From assembly GCF_014764405.1 (NCBI RefSeq), contig NZ_CP061725.1, positions 3,596,001 to 3,660,000 of the forward strand: a stretch of DNA of 64,000 nucleotides, given 5' to 3'. The notes below the pieces were generated by a model. It was not told where the DNA came from. It was given only the letters and a program-made list of their open reading frames with translations, and did no database searches. The position numbers and the translations under genes were made by a program. The stretch is from Micromonospora craniellae (lineage in GTDB: Bacteria; Actinomycetota; Actinomycetes; Mycobacteriales; Micromonosporaceae). Of this stretch, positions 32,847-41,147 are shown in pieces (position 1 is the first letter of the stretch; every line of letters starts with the position of its first letter).

Positions 32847-35800
32847 CTAACCGCAGGTAAGCGCGGGGAACGGCGCCTCGACCTGCGTGGTGACCGGCTG
32901 GCCGTTGACGGTACCGGTGACCTTGACCGTCGACGTACCGGCCGCCACCGTCTTGGCCCGGGTGTTGAACGCCTGGTAGGCGGTCTTGCCCGGAGCCACG
33001 TCGATGACCGTGCGTGAGCCGTACGGGGTGACCAGTTCGATGGTGAGCGCCACGTCGTCGGCGTTCTGGGCGTTGACCGAGACGTACGCGTTGGTGCCGA
33101 CGCACTGGCTGCGGGCCTGCACGGTGACGTCCCAGTCCGGGTCGCCCTGCCCGACGGCCGAGCGCGGCGTGGTGTCCGGGGTGACCGGCGAGTTGGTGGC
33201 GAGATGGTTCGTCAGCATGGTCAGATCGTTGTCGCCGGTGGTGACCTGGTCGGTGCCCCCGCCGAGGGTGGTGAAGTTGTCCCCACCGGAGGCGAGGAAC
33301 GAGTTCACCGTGACCCGGTAGGTGCCGGCCAGGTCGATCGGTACGCCGTTGAGCTGCATCGAGGTGATCCGCGAGCCCTGCGCGGCGGTCGGGTCGTAGG
33401 TGTAGCCGAAGCCCTTCGACGCGCCCAGCCACAGCACCGGACGGGACGCGCCCGCCGGCTGCCACTGCTGCTCCAGCACCTGCTTGATCTCGGCGCCGGT
33501 GTAGGACCTGGTGACCACGTCGTTGGAGAACGGCTGGACGGCGAAGGCGTCGGCGTAGCTCACCGTGCCGTCGGTCCGGTACAGCAGGTCGGCCCGCAGA
33601 CCGCCCGGGTTCATGAACGCGATCTGCGCCCCGCCCCGGCCGGCGTCGGCGGTGCCGGCGAGCTGCACGTCGGCGATGAAGTTGCCCAGCGCCGACTCCT
33701 TGCCCCGGTCCTCGTTGCCGTCGGTGTAGGCCCGCCGGATGTCGGCGGTGATCTCGCCGAGCTTGCGCTGACCCAGCTCCTCCGCCCGGACCTTCGCGGC
33801 GGCCACGATGCCGGCCACCGCCGGGTCCTGCGGCGCGCCGACCACGTCGACCAGCGAGGCGTCGGAGGCGGTGACCGACTTCGACTGCGGGTCGAAGGTC
33901 AGCGTGACCTTGCCCAGTCGCTTGCCGTAGTCCTCGGCCTGGACCACCGGGCGCAGCTTGTCGGTGCCGGGGACCGGGACCTGCAAGGCGTACGGCTGGT
34001 GGGTGTGGCCGCTGAAGATGGCGTCGATGGTGGCGTCGGCGCGGGTGAACTTGCCGAAGACCGGGTCGTTCGCCAGCGCCTCGGGGGAGTCGATGTTCTC
34101 CGTCGCGGCACCCTCGTGCGCGAGCAGCACCACCACGTCGGCCTCGCCGTTGTCCGGGTCGCCGTCCTTGAGCTGGGCGGCGACCCGGTTGGCCTCGGCG
34201 ACCGGTTCGCGGAAGGTCAGTCCGGCGATGCCGTCCGGGCTGACCAACGAGGCGGTCTGCTCGGTGACCACGCCGATGAAGCCGACCCGTACCCCGCCGA
34301 TGGAGCTGACCGAGTACTCCGGCATCGCCGGGGAGTCACCCCGGTAGACGTTGGCGCCGAGGATCGGGAAGTCGGACCGCTCCATCACCCGCTCGGTCAG
34401 GTCGGCCATGCCCTTGTCGAACTCGTGGTTGCCCACCGCCGACGCGGTCAGCCCGGCCTGGTTGAGGAAGTCGATCGTCGGGTTGTCGTCGTCGATCGCC
34501 GAGATGAAGGTGGACGCGCCGATGTTGTCACCGGCGGAGACGAACGCGGTGTACGGGTTCTGCGCCCGCAGCTGGTTCACCAGGCCGGTGAGCTGGGCGG
34601 CGCCGCCGACCGGCTGACCGTTCGCGGTGGCCGGGGACTCCAGCCGACCGTGGAAGTCGTTGATGGTCAGCAGTTGCAGGTCGACCGGGCTCGCCCCGGT
34701 GTTGATCCCGACGATCAGCGGGTTGTGGTCGCTGGCCCGGTACGGGTCCGGCGCGAAGAACGACGGCACCCCGTCGTACTGGAAGGCGTACGACTCGACC
34801 GCGTTGGTCTGCCAGACGTCGACCCCGGTCACCCGCGCCGCCAGCGACGGCGAGGCCAGAGCGTGGTCGAGTGAGCCGGACTCACCGCTGAAGACGTAGC
34901 TCGTCCGGCCGGTGTCGTTGAGGTTTGCGTACTGCTTGTCGTAGAAGACCTGCATCGGGTCCTCGTGGGTGTACGCGTTGAAGTCGCCCAGCAGCAGCAC
35001 GTCCGAGGTGCCGCTGTCGGCCTTGACCTGGTCGACGAAGGCGGTCAGCGCCTGGGCCTGACGGACCCGGTCACCGTTCCAGCCGCCCTGACCGTCCCCG
35101 GTGTCGGCGTTGTCACCGCTGCCGGCGCCGCTCTTGGACTTGAAGTGGTTGTTGACCACGGTGAAGTCGACCGGGCCGGCGGTGAACGTCTGCGCGATCG
35201 GCTCGCGGGCGTTGAACCAGACCGACTCGTCGTTCACCGAGCGCGACGGGCCCTTCGGCTGGGCCTTGGCCGGCTTGAAGATGATCGCTGTGGTGATGAC
35301 GTCCTGTTGGGCAGCGCCCGGCAGCTCGGTCGGGGTCCGGACGTAGTCCCAGGTGCCCGCGCCGTCCTCGGTGTTCAGGGCGGCGACCAGGCGCTTGAGC
35401 GCCTGCTGCGGGTCCGTGGCGTTGAACCGGACCGAGTTCTCGATCTCCTGGAGGGCGACCACGTCGGCGTCCAGCGCGCTGATCGCCGAGACGATCTTCG
35501 CCTCCTGCTTGGCCAGCGCCGCCTCGTTCGCGGCACCGCGTGCGTCGCCACCGAAGTGGACGAAGTAGTTCAGCACGTTGAAGCTGGCCACCCGCAGGTC
35601 GCCGCCGACGTCGACCGGGGCGGCGGTACGCGGGTTGGTGGGCTTGAAGGTGGTCCGGGCGGCCGACGGGGTGTCGGCGTCGACCGGGCTGGTCGGCTGT
35701 AGACGCCACTCGTTGAAGGCGTACGACAGCACCGACGGACCGAACGCCTCCACCGAGTCGCCGACCCGCAGCGGGTGCGCCGGGGAGACGTACGGGGGAA

Positions 35801-37028
35801 TCAGCCCGGCGGTCGCCAGGTTGGTGGTCTTGCCGTCGTCGACCAGGAGCCGGCGCGCCTTGTTGTCGGCGGCGAGCTGGACGGCCGTCTCCGAACCTGG
35901 GCGGGCCACGTCGGTCGGGATTGCGGCCGGCTTCTCACCGGCGGCGAGCACGACCTCGCCGAAGCGGTTGGTGTTGTAGACCTCCGAGACGGTGTACTGG
36001 CCGACCGGGGCCACCAGCATCGACTCGACCGACTCGCGGGCGTCGTCGGTCAGCGGCAGCTCGACCGGGACCGGAGCAGGCAGCGGTGCGCCCTGCTCGC
36101 AGACCTGGACGTCGCTCTTGGCAGCGATGGTGAGCTGGGTGAGGCCGTTGAACTCACTCGCGGTGCCGCTGACCCGGACCCGGTCGCCGATCGCGACCGA
36201 CGGGTGGTTGGCGGTGCTGGTGGTCAGGTAGACGAAGATGCCGTCCGAGGCGGTTCCGGCGGCGACGGTGCGCTCCCCGCCGCTACCCGCCGTCTGCACG
36301 TAGACGCCGTTGAAGCCACCGGTGCGGTGGTCGGCGGTGACGATGCCCTCGACGGTGACCCGGGTGCCGGCCAGTGGCGTGGCGCTGCCGGTGCCCTGGA
36401 CCTCGGCGATGGTGCGGTCGACCGTGACGGTGCAGCCCAGCGGCGGATCCGGGTCCGGATCCGGGCCCGGCCCGGAAGCGCTGTTGCGCGCCCCGAAGCT
36501 GTCCGGCGCCGGCGGCCGCCAGGTGCCGTCGATCTTCTGGAGGGAGTGGCCGACCGGGGTGGAGCCGGTCTCCTCCACGCCGATGTCGACACCGGCCCGG
36601 CCGTTCGCCGGTCCGCCGACCGCGGTGAAGGTGCCCTCGTAGGTGAGGAACTCCGCCACCCCGCCGTCGGGCTTGACCAGCGCGATGCCGTCGGGCGCGC
36701 CGTTCTGGATGCCGTCGGCCGGGTACGACGCGACGACGACGCCCGCCGCCGGGACGTTTCCATTGAGCGTCCTGGTGTTGTATGGCGCCCCGTTTGCGCC
36801 GTTGTAGAGGACGATCTGCCAACCGCTCAGGTCGTAGCCGACCGGCGCCTCGATCTCGATCGCCTCGCCGACGTCCGCGCCGACGTTGTCGTAGTGGATC
36901 TCACTGATGAACGGCGTCGTGGGCACCGGGTCGGCGAGGGCGGCGGTGCCACTGGAGAGGGTGAGCGCGGCGGCGGTGACCAGTACGCTCGGGATTGTGA
37001 GTAGTCGTGTACTTCTTCTTCGCTGCAT
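32847..37028 (-). CDS. secreted ExeM/NucH-type nuclease fused to 5'-nucleotidase
   Basis: 1,393 residues. The order is: signal peptide (about 1-32); lamin-tail-like domain (FISEIHYDNVGADVGEAIEI); OB-fold region about 200-310 (TVEGIVTADHRTGGFNGVYV); endonuclease/exonuclease/phosphatase domain about 480-770 (LRVASFNVLNYF, ALQEIENS, LLGDFNAY, DHNPLIVG); metallophosphatase about 783-1010 (LLTINDFHGRLES, GDNIGAS, GNHEFDKG, GHTHQPY); 5'-nucleotidase C-terminal domain (MNPGGLRADL); and a final beta domain with paired cysteines. It degrades extracellular DNA to nucleotides and then removes phosphate, supplying phosphate and nucleosides. Larger than usual because both enzyme halves are fused. Confidence 0.93.
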   Translation of the reverse strand: MQRRRSTRLLTIPSVLVTAAALTLSSGTAALADPVPTTPFISEIHYDNVGADVGEAIEIEAPVGYDLSGWQIVLYNGANGAPYNTRTLNGNVPAAGVVVASYPADGIQNGAPDGIALVKPDGGVAEFLTYEGTFTAVGGPANGRAGVDIGVEETGSTPVGHSLQKIDGTWRPPAPDSFGARNSASGPGPDPDPDPPLGCTVTVDRTIAEVQGTGSATPLAGTRVTVEGIVTADHRTGGFNGVYVQTAGSGGERTVAAGTASDGIFVYLTTSTANHPSVAIGDRVRVSGTASEFNGLTQLTIAAKSDVQVCEQGAPLPAPVPVELPLTDDARESVESMLVAPVGQYTVSEVYNTNRFGEVVLAAGEKPAAIPTDVARPGSETAVQLAADNKARRLLVDDGKTTNLATAGLIPPYVSPAHPLRVGDSVEAFGPSVLSYAFNEWRLQPTSPVDADTPSAARTTFKPTNPRTAAPVDVGGDLRVASFNVLNYFVHFGGDARGAANEAALAKQEAKIVSAISALDADVVALQEIENSVRFNATDPQQALKRLVAALNTEDGAGTWDYVRTPTELPGAAQQDVITTAIIFKPAKAQPKGPSRSVNDESVWFNAREPIAQTFTAGPVDFTVVNNHFKSKSGAGSGDNADTGDGQGGWNGDRVRQAQALTAFVDQVKADSGTSDVLLLGDFNAYTHEDPMQVFYDKQYANLNDTGRTSYVFSGESGSLDHALASPSLAARVTGVDVWQTNAVESYAFQYDGVPSFFAPDPYRASDHNPLIVGINTGASPVDLQLLTINDFHGRLESPATANGQPVGGAAQLTGLVNQLRAQNPYTAFVSAGDNIGASTFISAIDDDNPTIDFLNQAGLTASAVGNHEFDKGMADLTERVMERSDFPILGANVYRGDSPAMPEYSVSSIGGVRVGFIGVVTEQTASLVSPDGIAGLTFREPVAEANRVAAQLKDGDPDNGEADVVVLLAHEGAATENIDSPEALANDPVFGKFTRADATIDAIFSGHTHQPYALQVPVPGTDKLRPVVQAEDYGKRLGKVTLTFDPQSKSVTASDASLVDVVGAPQDPAVAGIVAAAKVRAEELGQRKLGEITADIRRAYTDGNEDRGKESALGNFIADVQLAGTADAGRGGAQIAFMNPGGLRADLLYRTDGTVSYADAFAVQPFSNDVVTRSYTGAEIKQVLEQQWQPAGASRPVLWLGASKGFGYTYDPTAAQGSRITSMQLNGVPIDLAGTYRVTVNSFLASGGDNFTTLGGGTDQVTTGDNDLTMLTNHLATNSPVTPDTTPRSAVGQGDPDWDVTVQARSQCVGTNAYVSVNAQNADDVALTIELVTPYGSRTVIDVAPGKTAYQAFNTRAKTVAAGTSTVKVTGTVNGQPVTTQVEAPFPALTCG

Positions 37029-37120
37029 GTGCGCGGCCTCCGAGGGTTAGACCTCGGGAGGATAAGCGGCGGCGGTGTCCGTACGGGAGCCACCAGATGT
37101 ACTAATCCCGCGACGCCGGT

Positions 37121-37476
37121 TCAGGCCGCCGAGGAGAGCAGAGTACGCGGGGCGGCGCACTCACGAGCGAAGATGCGAAGCAGGACGGGCAGGTGAAAAC
37201 GCTGCCCGGCGCCGTCCGAGTCGACCGGCACCAGCAGGTTGTGCGCGACGAGATCCTCGACCACCCGGTTGGCCTGGGGCCGGGGCAGGTGCAGGATGTC
37301 GCCGGCACTCGACTGGGTGATGAGTAAGTCGCTGCTGGCCAGCGCGTTGAGCGCGGCCCGCGCCTGGGGTGTGAGCGCCTGGTAGCTGCCGGAGAGGCTG
37401 TGGCGGACCGAGATGTCCCCGACGGCGAGTTCCTCCAGCCGGTTCTCCTCCCGTTCCAACTGCTCAAGCGGGGGTC
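37121..37476 (-). pseudogene. relic of an AfsR/SARP-like regulator (C-terminal winged helix)
   Basis: The reverse strand reads LEREENRLEELAVGDISVRH, ALTPQARAALNALASSDLLI, AGDILHLPRPQANRVVEDLV, LLVPVDSDGAGQRFHLPVLL and a stop at 37121. This resembles the segment after the NB-ARC module in AfsR-like regulators (winged helix with 'YHLLRIFA'). No start or upstream regulator domains remain: the frame beyond 37476 is antisense to other material. Pattern-based call. Confidence 0.4.
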
Positions 37477-37675
37477 GCCGATCGTGGTGGTGGACGACGA
37501 CCGGGCCGGTGGGGTGTTCATCCGCAACCGCAGTTTCTTCGCCGACGACCTGGTCCGTGGGCTGGTCGACGACTACCTGGCGGTCGTCGCCGCTCTCGTC
37601 ACCGACCCGGACCGGTGCCCGGCACAGCTCCGGCTTCCTGACGGCGCGTGCCTCTTCGATCACGCGGCAGGGTAG
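37472..37675 (+). pseudogene. relic resembling the end of an NRPS condensation domain
   Basis: The forward frame reads SPIVVVDDDRAGGVFIRNRS, FFADDLVRGLVDDYLAVVAA and LVTDPDRCPAQLRLP before a stop at 37675. The 'R..F....V..L...Y..VL..L..DPDR...EL' spacing recalls the C-terminal helix of condensation domains. Everything upstream is absent, and it abuts the regulator relic on the other strand. It could also be chance. Low confidence, but together the two relics suggest remains of a deleted natural-product locus. Confidence 0.3.
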
Positions 37676-37735
37676 AAGAGGCGCGGAGAGGGCGGGGACC
37701 AGGATCCAGGCCGACTCGGGAGAGGTACGACGACC

Positions 37736-38906
37736 ATGACGGACACCTCGACGCACCAGCAATCCGACCGGAAGGCGCCACCGGTGCCGCGAAGCGCCGT
37801 CCGGGCCCGCTATCCGGTGGTGCTCCTCTTCGTCATCATGGGCCGGGCCATCGGTGGCTGGTCGTCCCGGGTGCCGGACGTGCGGAACGCGGTCGGCCTC
37901 GGCAACACCGGCTGGGGCCTGGCGAACATCGCCACCAACGCCGGTGAACTGATCTCGCTCGTGGTGGTCGCGGTGCTGATCAGCCGGATCAACACCCGCC
38001 GCCTCGACCACGGTGGTCGCGTTGGTGGGCGGGCTCGCCGTCTGGGGGTTCGCCGCCAACCTGCTGGCCACCCCGATGAACGCGCAGTCGGTCGAGGTGC
38101 AGAAGCAGTACGGCCGCCCGATCCTGTCCACGTTCCACGCCGGGTTCAGCATCGGCGTGCTCGCCGGTGGACTCAGCGGCACCGGAGCCGCCGCCGTCGG
38201 CCTGTCCCCGTCGATCCAGATGGCGATCACCAGCGCCCTGCTCGGTGTGGTGCTGATCGGCACCCAGCGATGGCTGCCCGACACGCCTCGGCAGGAGACG
38301 AAGAAGGGCGAGGCGCGTCGCCGGCTGCGCGACCGCTTCACGCCCCAGTTGCTGCTGCTCGCCGCGATCGCGTTCCTGGCGTCGTTCGTGGAGATGGCGG
38401 GCGCCCAGTGGAGCGCCCTGTACGCCACCGAGGTCGCCGCCGCCGGAGCGGTGCTGGCCGCCGCGACGTACACCTGTCTCTCGCTGGCCGCCGCCGGCGC
38501 CCGGCTGGTCGGCGACACGCTCGCCGGGCGGATCGGCCGGATCCGTTTCGTCCGGCTCTCCGCCCTCGTCGCTGCTGCCGGGCTGGCGCTGCCGCTGGCC
38601 GTTCCGCACCCCGCCGCCGTGATGGCCGGGTTCGGTCTGCTCGGGTTCGGTCTCGCGTGTGTCACGCCGACGGTGCTCGGTTTCGCCGGCGAGCAGCCCG
38701 GCCTGACCTCCGGTGAGGGCGTCTCGGTGGTGGCGATGGGCCAGTGGCCGGGAATGCTGCTGGCCGCGCCCGTCATCGGTCTGCTCGCTGGTGCCCTCGA
38801 CCTGCGGCTGGCCTTCGTGGTGGTGCTGGTGATGGTGCTGGCCGTGATCGTCCTGGTGGGTCGGGTCCGGGCCGCCGCGCTGCCCGGCGAGGGCGCCGCC
38901 GGGTAG
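37736..38906 (+). pseudogene. MFS transporter disrupted by a small deletion
   Basis: ATG 37736 (gagaggtacgacc upstream) starts a normal MFS N-terminus (YPVVLLFVIMGRAIGGWSSR ... LGNTGWGLANIATNAGELIS ... VLISRINTRRL). At about 38010 the frame is lost. The protein continues in another frame as TTVVALVGGLAVWGFAANLL and runs to the stop at 38906 with ten further helices (QSVEVQKQYGRPILSTFHAG, GMLLAAPVIGLLAGAL). Compared with relatives, roughly 15-25 residues are missing at the joint, so this looks like a deletion and not one wrong base. Probably non-functional. Confidence 0.78.
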
Positions 38907-38939
38907 ACCGTCGGTCAGCGCCGCCGGGCGGACCGTCGG

Positions 38940-39632
38940 TCAGCCGCCCCGGGCGATCGGCCCGATGAGCTGACCCTCGGTGCCGGTCATGCTGAGCATC
39001 ACCCACTGCACCTTGCCCTTGGTGATCAGGCCGACCATCTCCGGGTGCAGTTGGGTGAACCAGCCCTGCACGCTGACCAGACCGAGGGCGGTCGCGGCGG
39101 TGGCGGCCTCGGTCTCGGTGAGCCGCTGGAGCACCACGATGTCGCTGCGTACCAGCACCTCGACGTCCCAGCCGGCCAGATCGTCGCGGACCACGAGGGT
39201 GGCCCGCCAGGGTGCGCTGAGGTTGGTGTCCGAACCGGTGACCGGTCCGGTGTCGATGACCACGAGCTGCGGTTCGGTCGGGGTGGCGGGCACCGGCGGC
39301 GCTACTCCCGGTGGCAGGAACGAGGCGATCTCCCGGCCGATCACACAGCGCCGCAGGAAGGCGTCCCACTCCTGCTCACGAGCGGTCTGGATGAACAGCC
39401 GGGCGCCGAGCGCGAGGGACCGGAAGGCGAGCAGCTCGGCGGCGCGTACCCCGCCGGTCAGCATCAGCCGGGTCGGCTCGGCGCGGAACACCCGCAACCC
39501 GACCGGCTCCTGTTGCCGGTTGCGCCCGACCACCAGCCCGCCGCCCCCGGCGACCAGGCGCAGGTCGGCGACGGCGGCCTCGTCGGTGACGTGCAGCCCC
39601 ATCCGGCTGCCGGGAAAGGCGACACCGTTCAC
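38940..39632 (-). CDS. type VII secretion-associated protein of unknown function
   Basis: 230 residues from GTG 39632, overlapping the stop of eccE (GTGA), so co-translated with it. No membrane helix or known motif. The N-terminal half has strands (FPGSRMGLHVTDEAAVADLR, GGGGLVVGRNRQQEPVGLRV) and an AAELLAFRSLALGARLFIQT segment shared, from memory, with unnamed proteins of ESX-like loci in Micromonosporaceae. The C-terminal part carries QRLTETEAATAATALGLVS and HPEMVGLITKGKVQWVMLS. Possibly a cytoplasmic component or chaperone; that is inference from position only. Confidence 0.65.
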   Translation of the reverse strand: MNGVAFPGSRMGLHVTDEAAVADLRLVAGGGGLVVGRNRQQEPVGLRVFRAEPTRLMLTGGVRAAELLAFRSLALGARLFIQTAREQEWDAFLRRCVIGREIASFLPPGVAPPVPATPTEPQLVVIDTGPVTGSDTNLSAPWRATLVVRDDLAGWDVEVLVRSDIVVLQRLTETEAATAATALGLVSVQGWFTQLHPEMVGLITKGKVQWVMLSMTGTEGQLIGPIARGG

Positions 39633-41116
39633 CTCAGGAAGCCTCCGAGCGGCAGGGTGGCGGCCACGCCGTGCGCGTGTTCGCCGTCGAGTCGTTGCAG
39701 GCGGCCACCGTGACCACGGACCGCCTCCTCCAGTGCCCGGTCGGCGGCGGCGAGCGCGTCGGCGTCGGCCCCGATCAGCCGGAACGCCACCTCCACGACC
39801 GTGTCGGCGGCACCGGTGCGACCGGTCTCCCGGGCCACCGAGATGGACACCACACCGGCCGCCGCCGGCAGCCCGCGCAGCAGCGGATCGACCTCCCACG
39901 ATCGGCGCGGCCAGTCGAGCAGCCGGTGGCAGCTCTGCGGGACGCCCTGCGCGGACCAGTGCCGCCAGCCCTCGCGGGCCAGCGGCCGGTCGCCGCCGGT
40001 CGGCCCGTCGGTGAGATGGGTCAGGCCGGCGACTGCGGCCAGCACCTCGTCCCGGTTGAGCAGCCGGGCGGTCACCCGGTCCTGGCGCAACTGCCGCCGC
40101 GTGCGGCGGATCGCCGCGGTGAGCGCCGGGCGCAGGTGGCGGTCGGCGTGGAAGTCGGGGGTACGCGGCGCCTGGAGCACCACCCACGCCTGCCGGCTGG
40201 CCGGCACCTCCCCGCCGGTCAGCTCGCGGTACGCCCGGTCCACCGCTGCGGAACGGGCCCGAGGGGCCGGGGTGACCTGGATCAGCACCTGCACCGCCAC
40301 GGCCGGGGTGTCCGGGTCGGCCGCCGGCAGCAGCGACACCGGTGACGGCAGGGCCTGCGGCGCGCTCATCAGCAGGGCGCCCTCGGTCGGGTCGACCTCC
40401 AGCACGGCACTCAGACCGGCCCGGTGGGTCAGCAGCACGGCCGGCTGGTCGTCGATCTCGACCTGGTCGAGTTCGACGCTGCCCTCCAGGTGGGTCAGCA
40501 GTTGCCAGGCGGCGTCCGTGCCGTTGGCGGTGAGTTGCCGGGGTCGACCCCGGTAGCCCCACCAGACGGCCAGCCACTGATAGAGCCACCGACCCCGGCG
40601 CCGCAGCACGGTCGGCGAGAGCAGCAGCACCACACCGGTGGCCACCGCGAGGGCCATCGGCAGGCCGTGCCCGGTCGCGGCCAGCACCCCGGCGGCACCC
40701 GCCTGCCAGGCCACGAGTTGGGCGACGTGGATCCCGCCGACCCGCAGCGGACGCCGGTGCGGGCGTACCACCGGGACCGCCGCCGCCTCGGTCGCGGTCG
40801 CCGCCGTGTCGGTGGCAACGGGGCGGGCGGCCACGTCGGGCCGGGCCGGTGGCGCCGGTGTCGCCTCCACCGCCGGCTCGGCGGCCGGAGCGGACGCCGC
40901 CACCGCGGCGGCCTGGCTGGTGTACGCGGTCCCGACGGTCGCCCGTCCCTGGCTGCGCTGAGCGGCCCACGCCTGCCCCGGCCCGGTACCGCCGAGCGTC
41001 GGCGCCGGCGCGGCGACCTGCTGCGGGGGTGCCGTGCGCTGCGGCGGCGGTGCCGTGGCCCCCGGGTGTTGCTGCCAACCCGGTTCGCCCGGCCGCGCCG
41101 CACCCGGATGCGTCAC
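39629..41116 (-). CDS. eccE: type VII secretion component EccE
   Basis: 495 residues, GTG start. A long disordered Pro/Ala-rich N-terminus (about 1-125) precedes two membrane helices (about 128-172: VAQLVAWQAGAAGVLAATGH, MALAVATGVVLLLSPTVLR) and a soluble periplasmic-type domain with the EccE landmarks LYQWLAVWWGYRGR, AVEID-like QPAVLLTHRAGLSAVLEVDP and RAYRELTGG. EccE forms the outer rim of the ESX inner-membrane complex with EccB, EccC and EccD. The extended N-terminus is longer than in mycobacterial EccE. Confidence 0.85.
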   Translation of the reverse strand: MTHPGAARPGEPGWQQHPGATAPPPQRTAPPQQVAAPAPTLGGTGPGQAWAAQRSQGRATVGTAYTSQAAAVAASAPAAEPAVEATPAPPARPDVAARPVATDTAATATEAAAVPVVRPHRRPLRVGGIHVAQLVAWQAGAAGVLAATGHGLPMALAVATGVVLLLSPTVLRRRGRWLYQWLAVWWGYRGRPRQLTANGTDAAWQLLTHLEGSVELDQVEIDDQPAVLLTHRAGLSAVLEVDPTEGALLMSAPQALPSPVSLLPAADPDTPAVAVQVLIQVTPAPRARSAAVDRAYRELTGGEVPASRQAWVVLQAPRTPDFHADRHLRPALTAAIRRTRRQLRQDRVTARLLNRDEVLAAVAGLTHLTDGPTGGDRPLAREGWRHWSAQGVPQSCHRLLDWPRRSWEVDPLLRGLPAAAGVVSISVARETGRTGAADTVVEVAFRLIGADADALAAADRALEEAVRGHGGRLQRLDGEHAHGVAATLPLGGFLR

Positions 41117-41147
41117 CGCACGTCCCTCCCTGACCGGCCCGGCATGG

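Noticed and set aside
35775..37004. Long open frame on the forward strand opposite the nuclease gene
   Set aside because: Arg/Asp/Val-rich composition and no start signal: a shadow of the GC-rich reverse-strand gene. Many similar long antisense frames exist (for example 3630-4745, 55201-57309, 11209-12954) and were left out for the same reason.
38906..38950. Duplicated gaccgtcggtcagc after the MFS relic
   Set aside because: Two copies only, in the spacer at the T7SS boundary. I considered an attachment site, but no integrase or second boundary copy is present.
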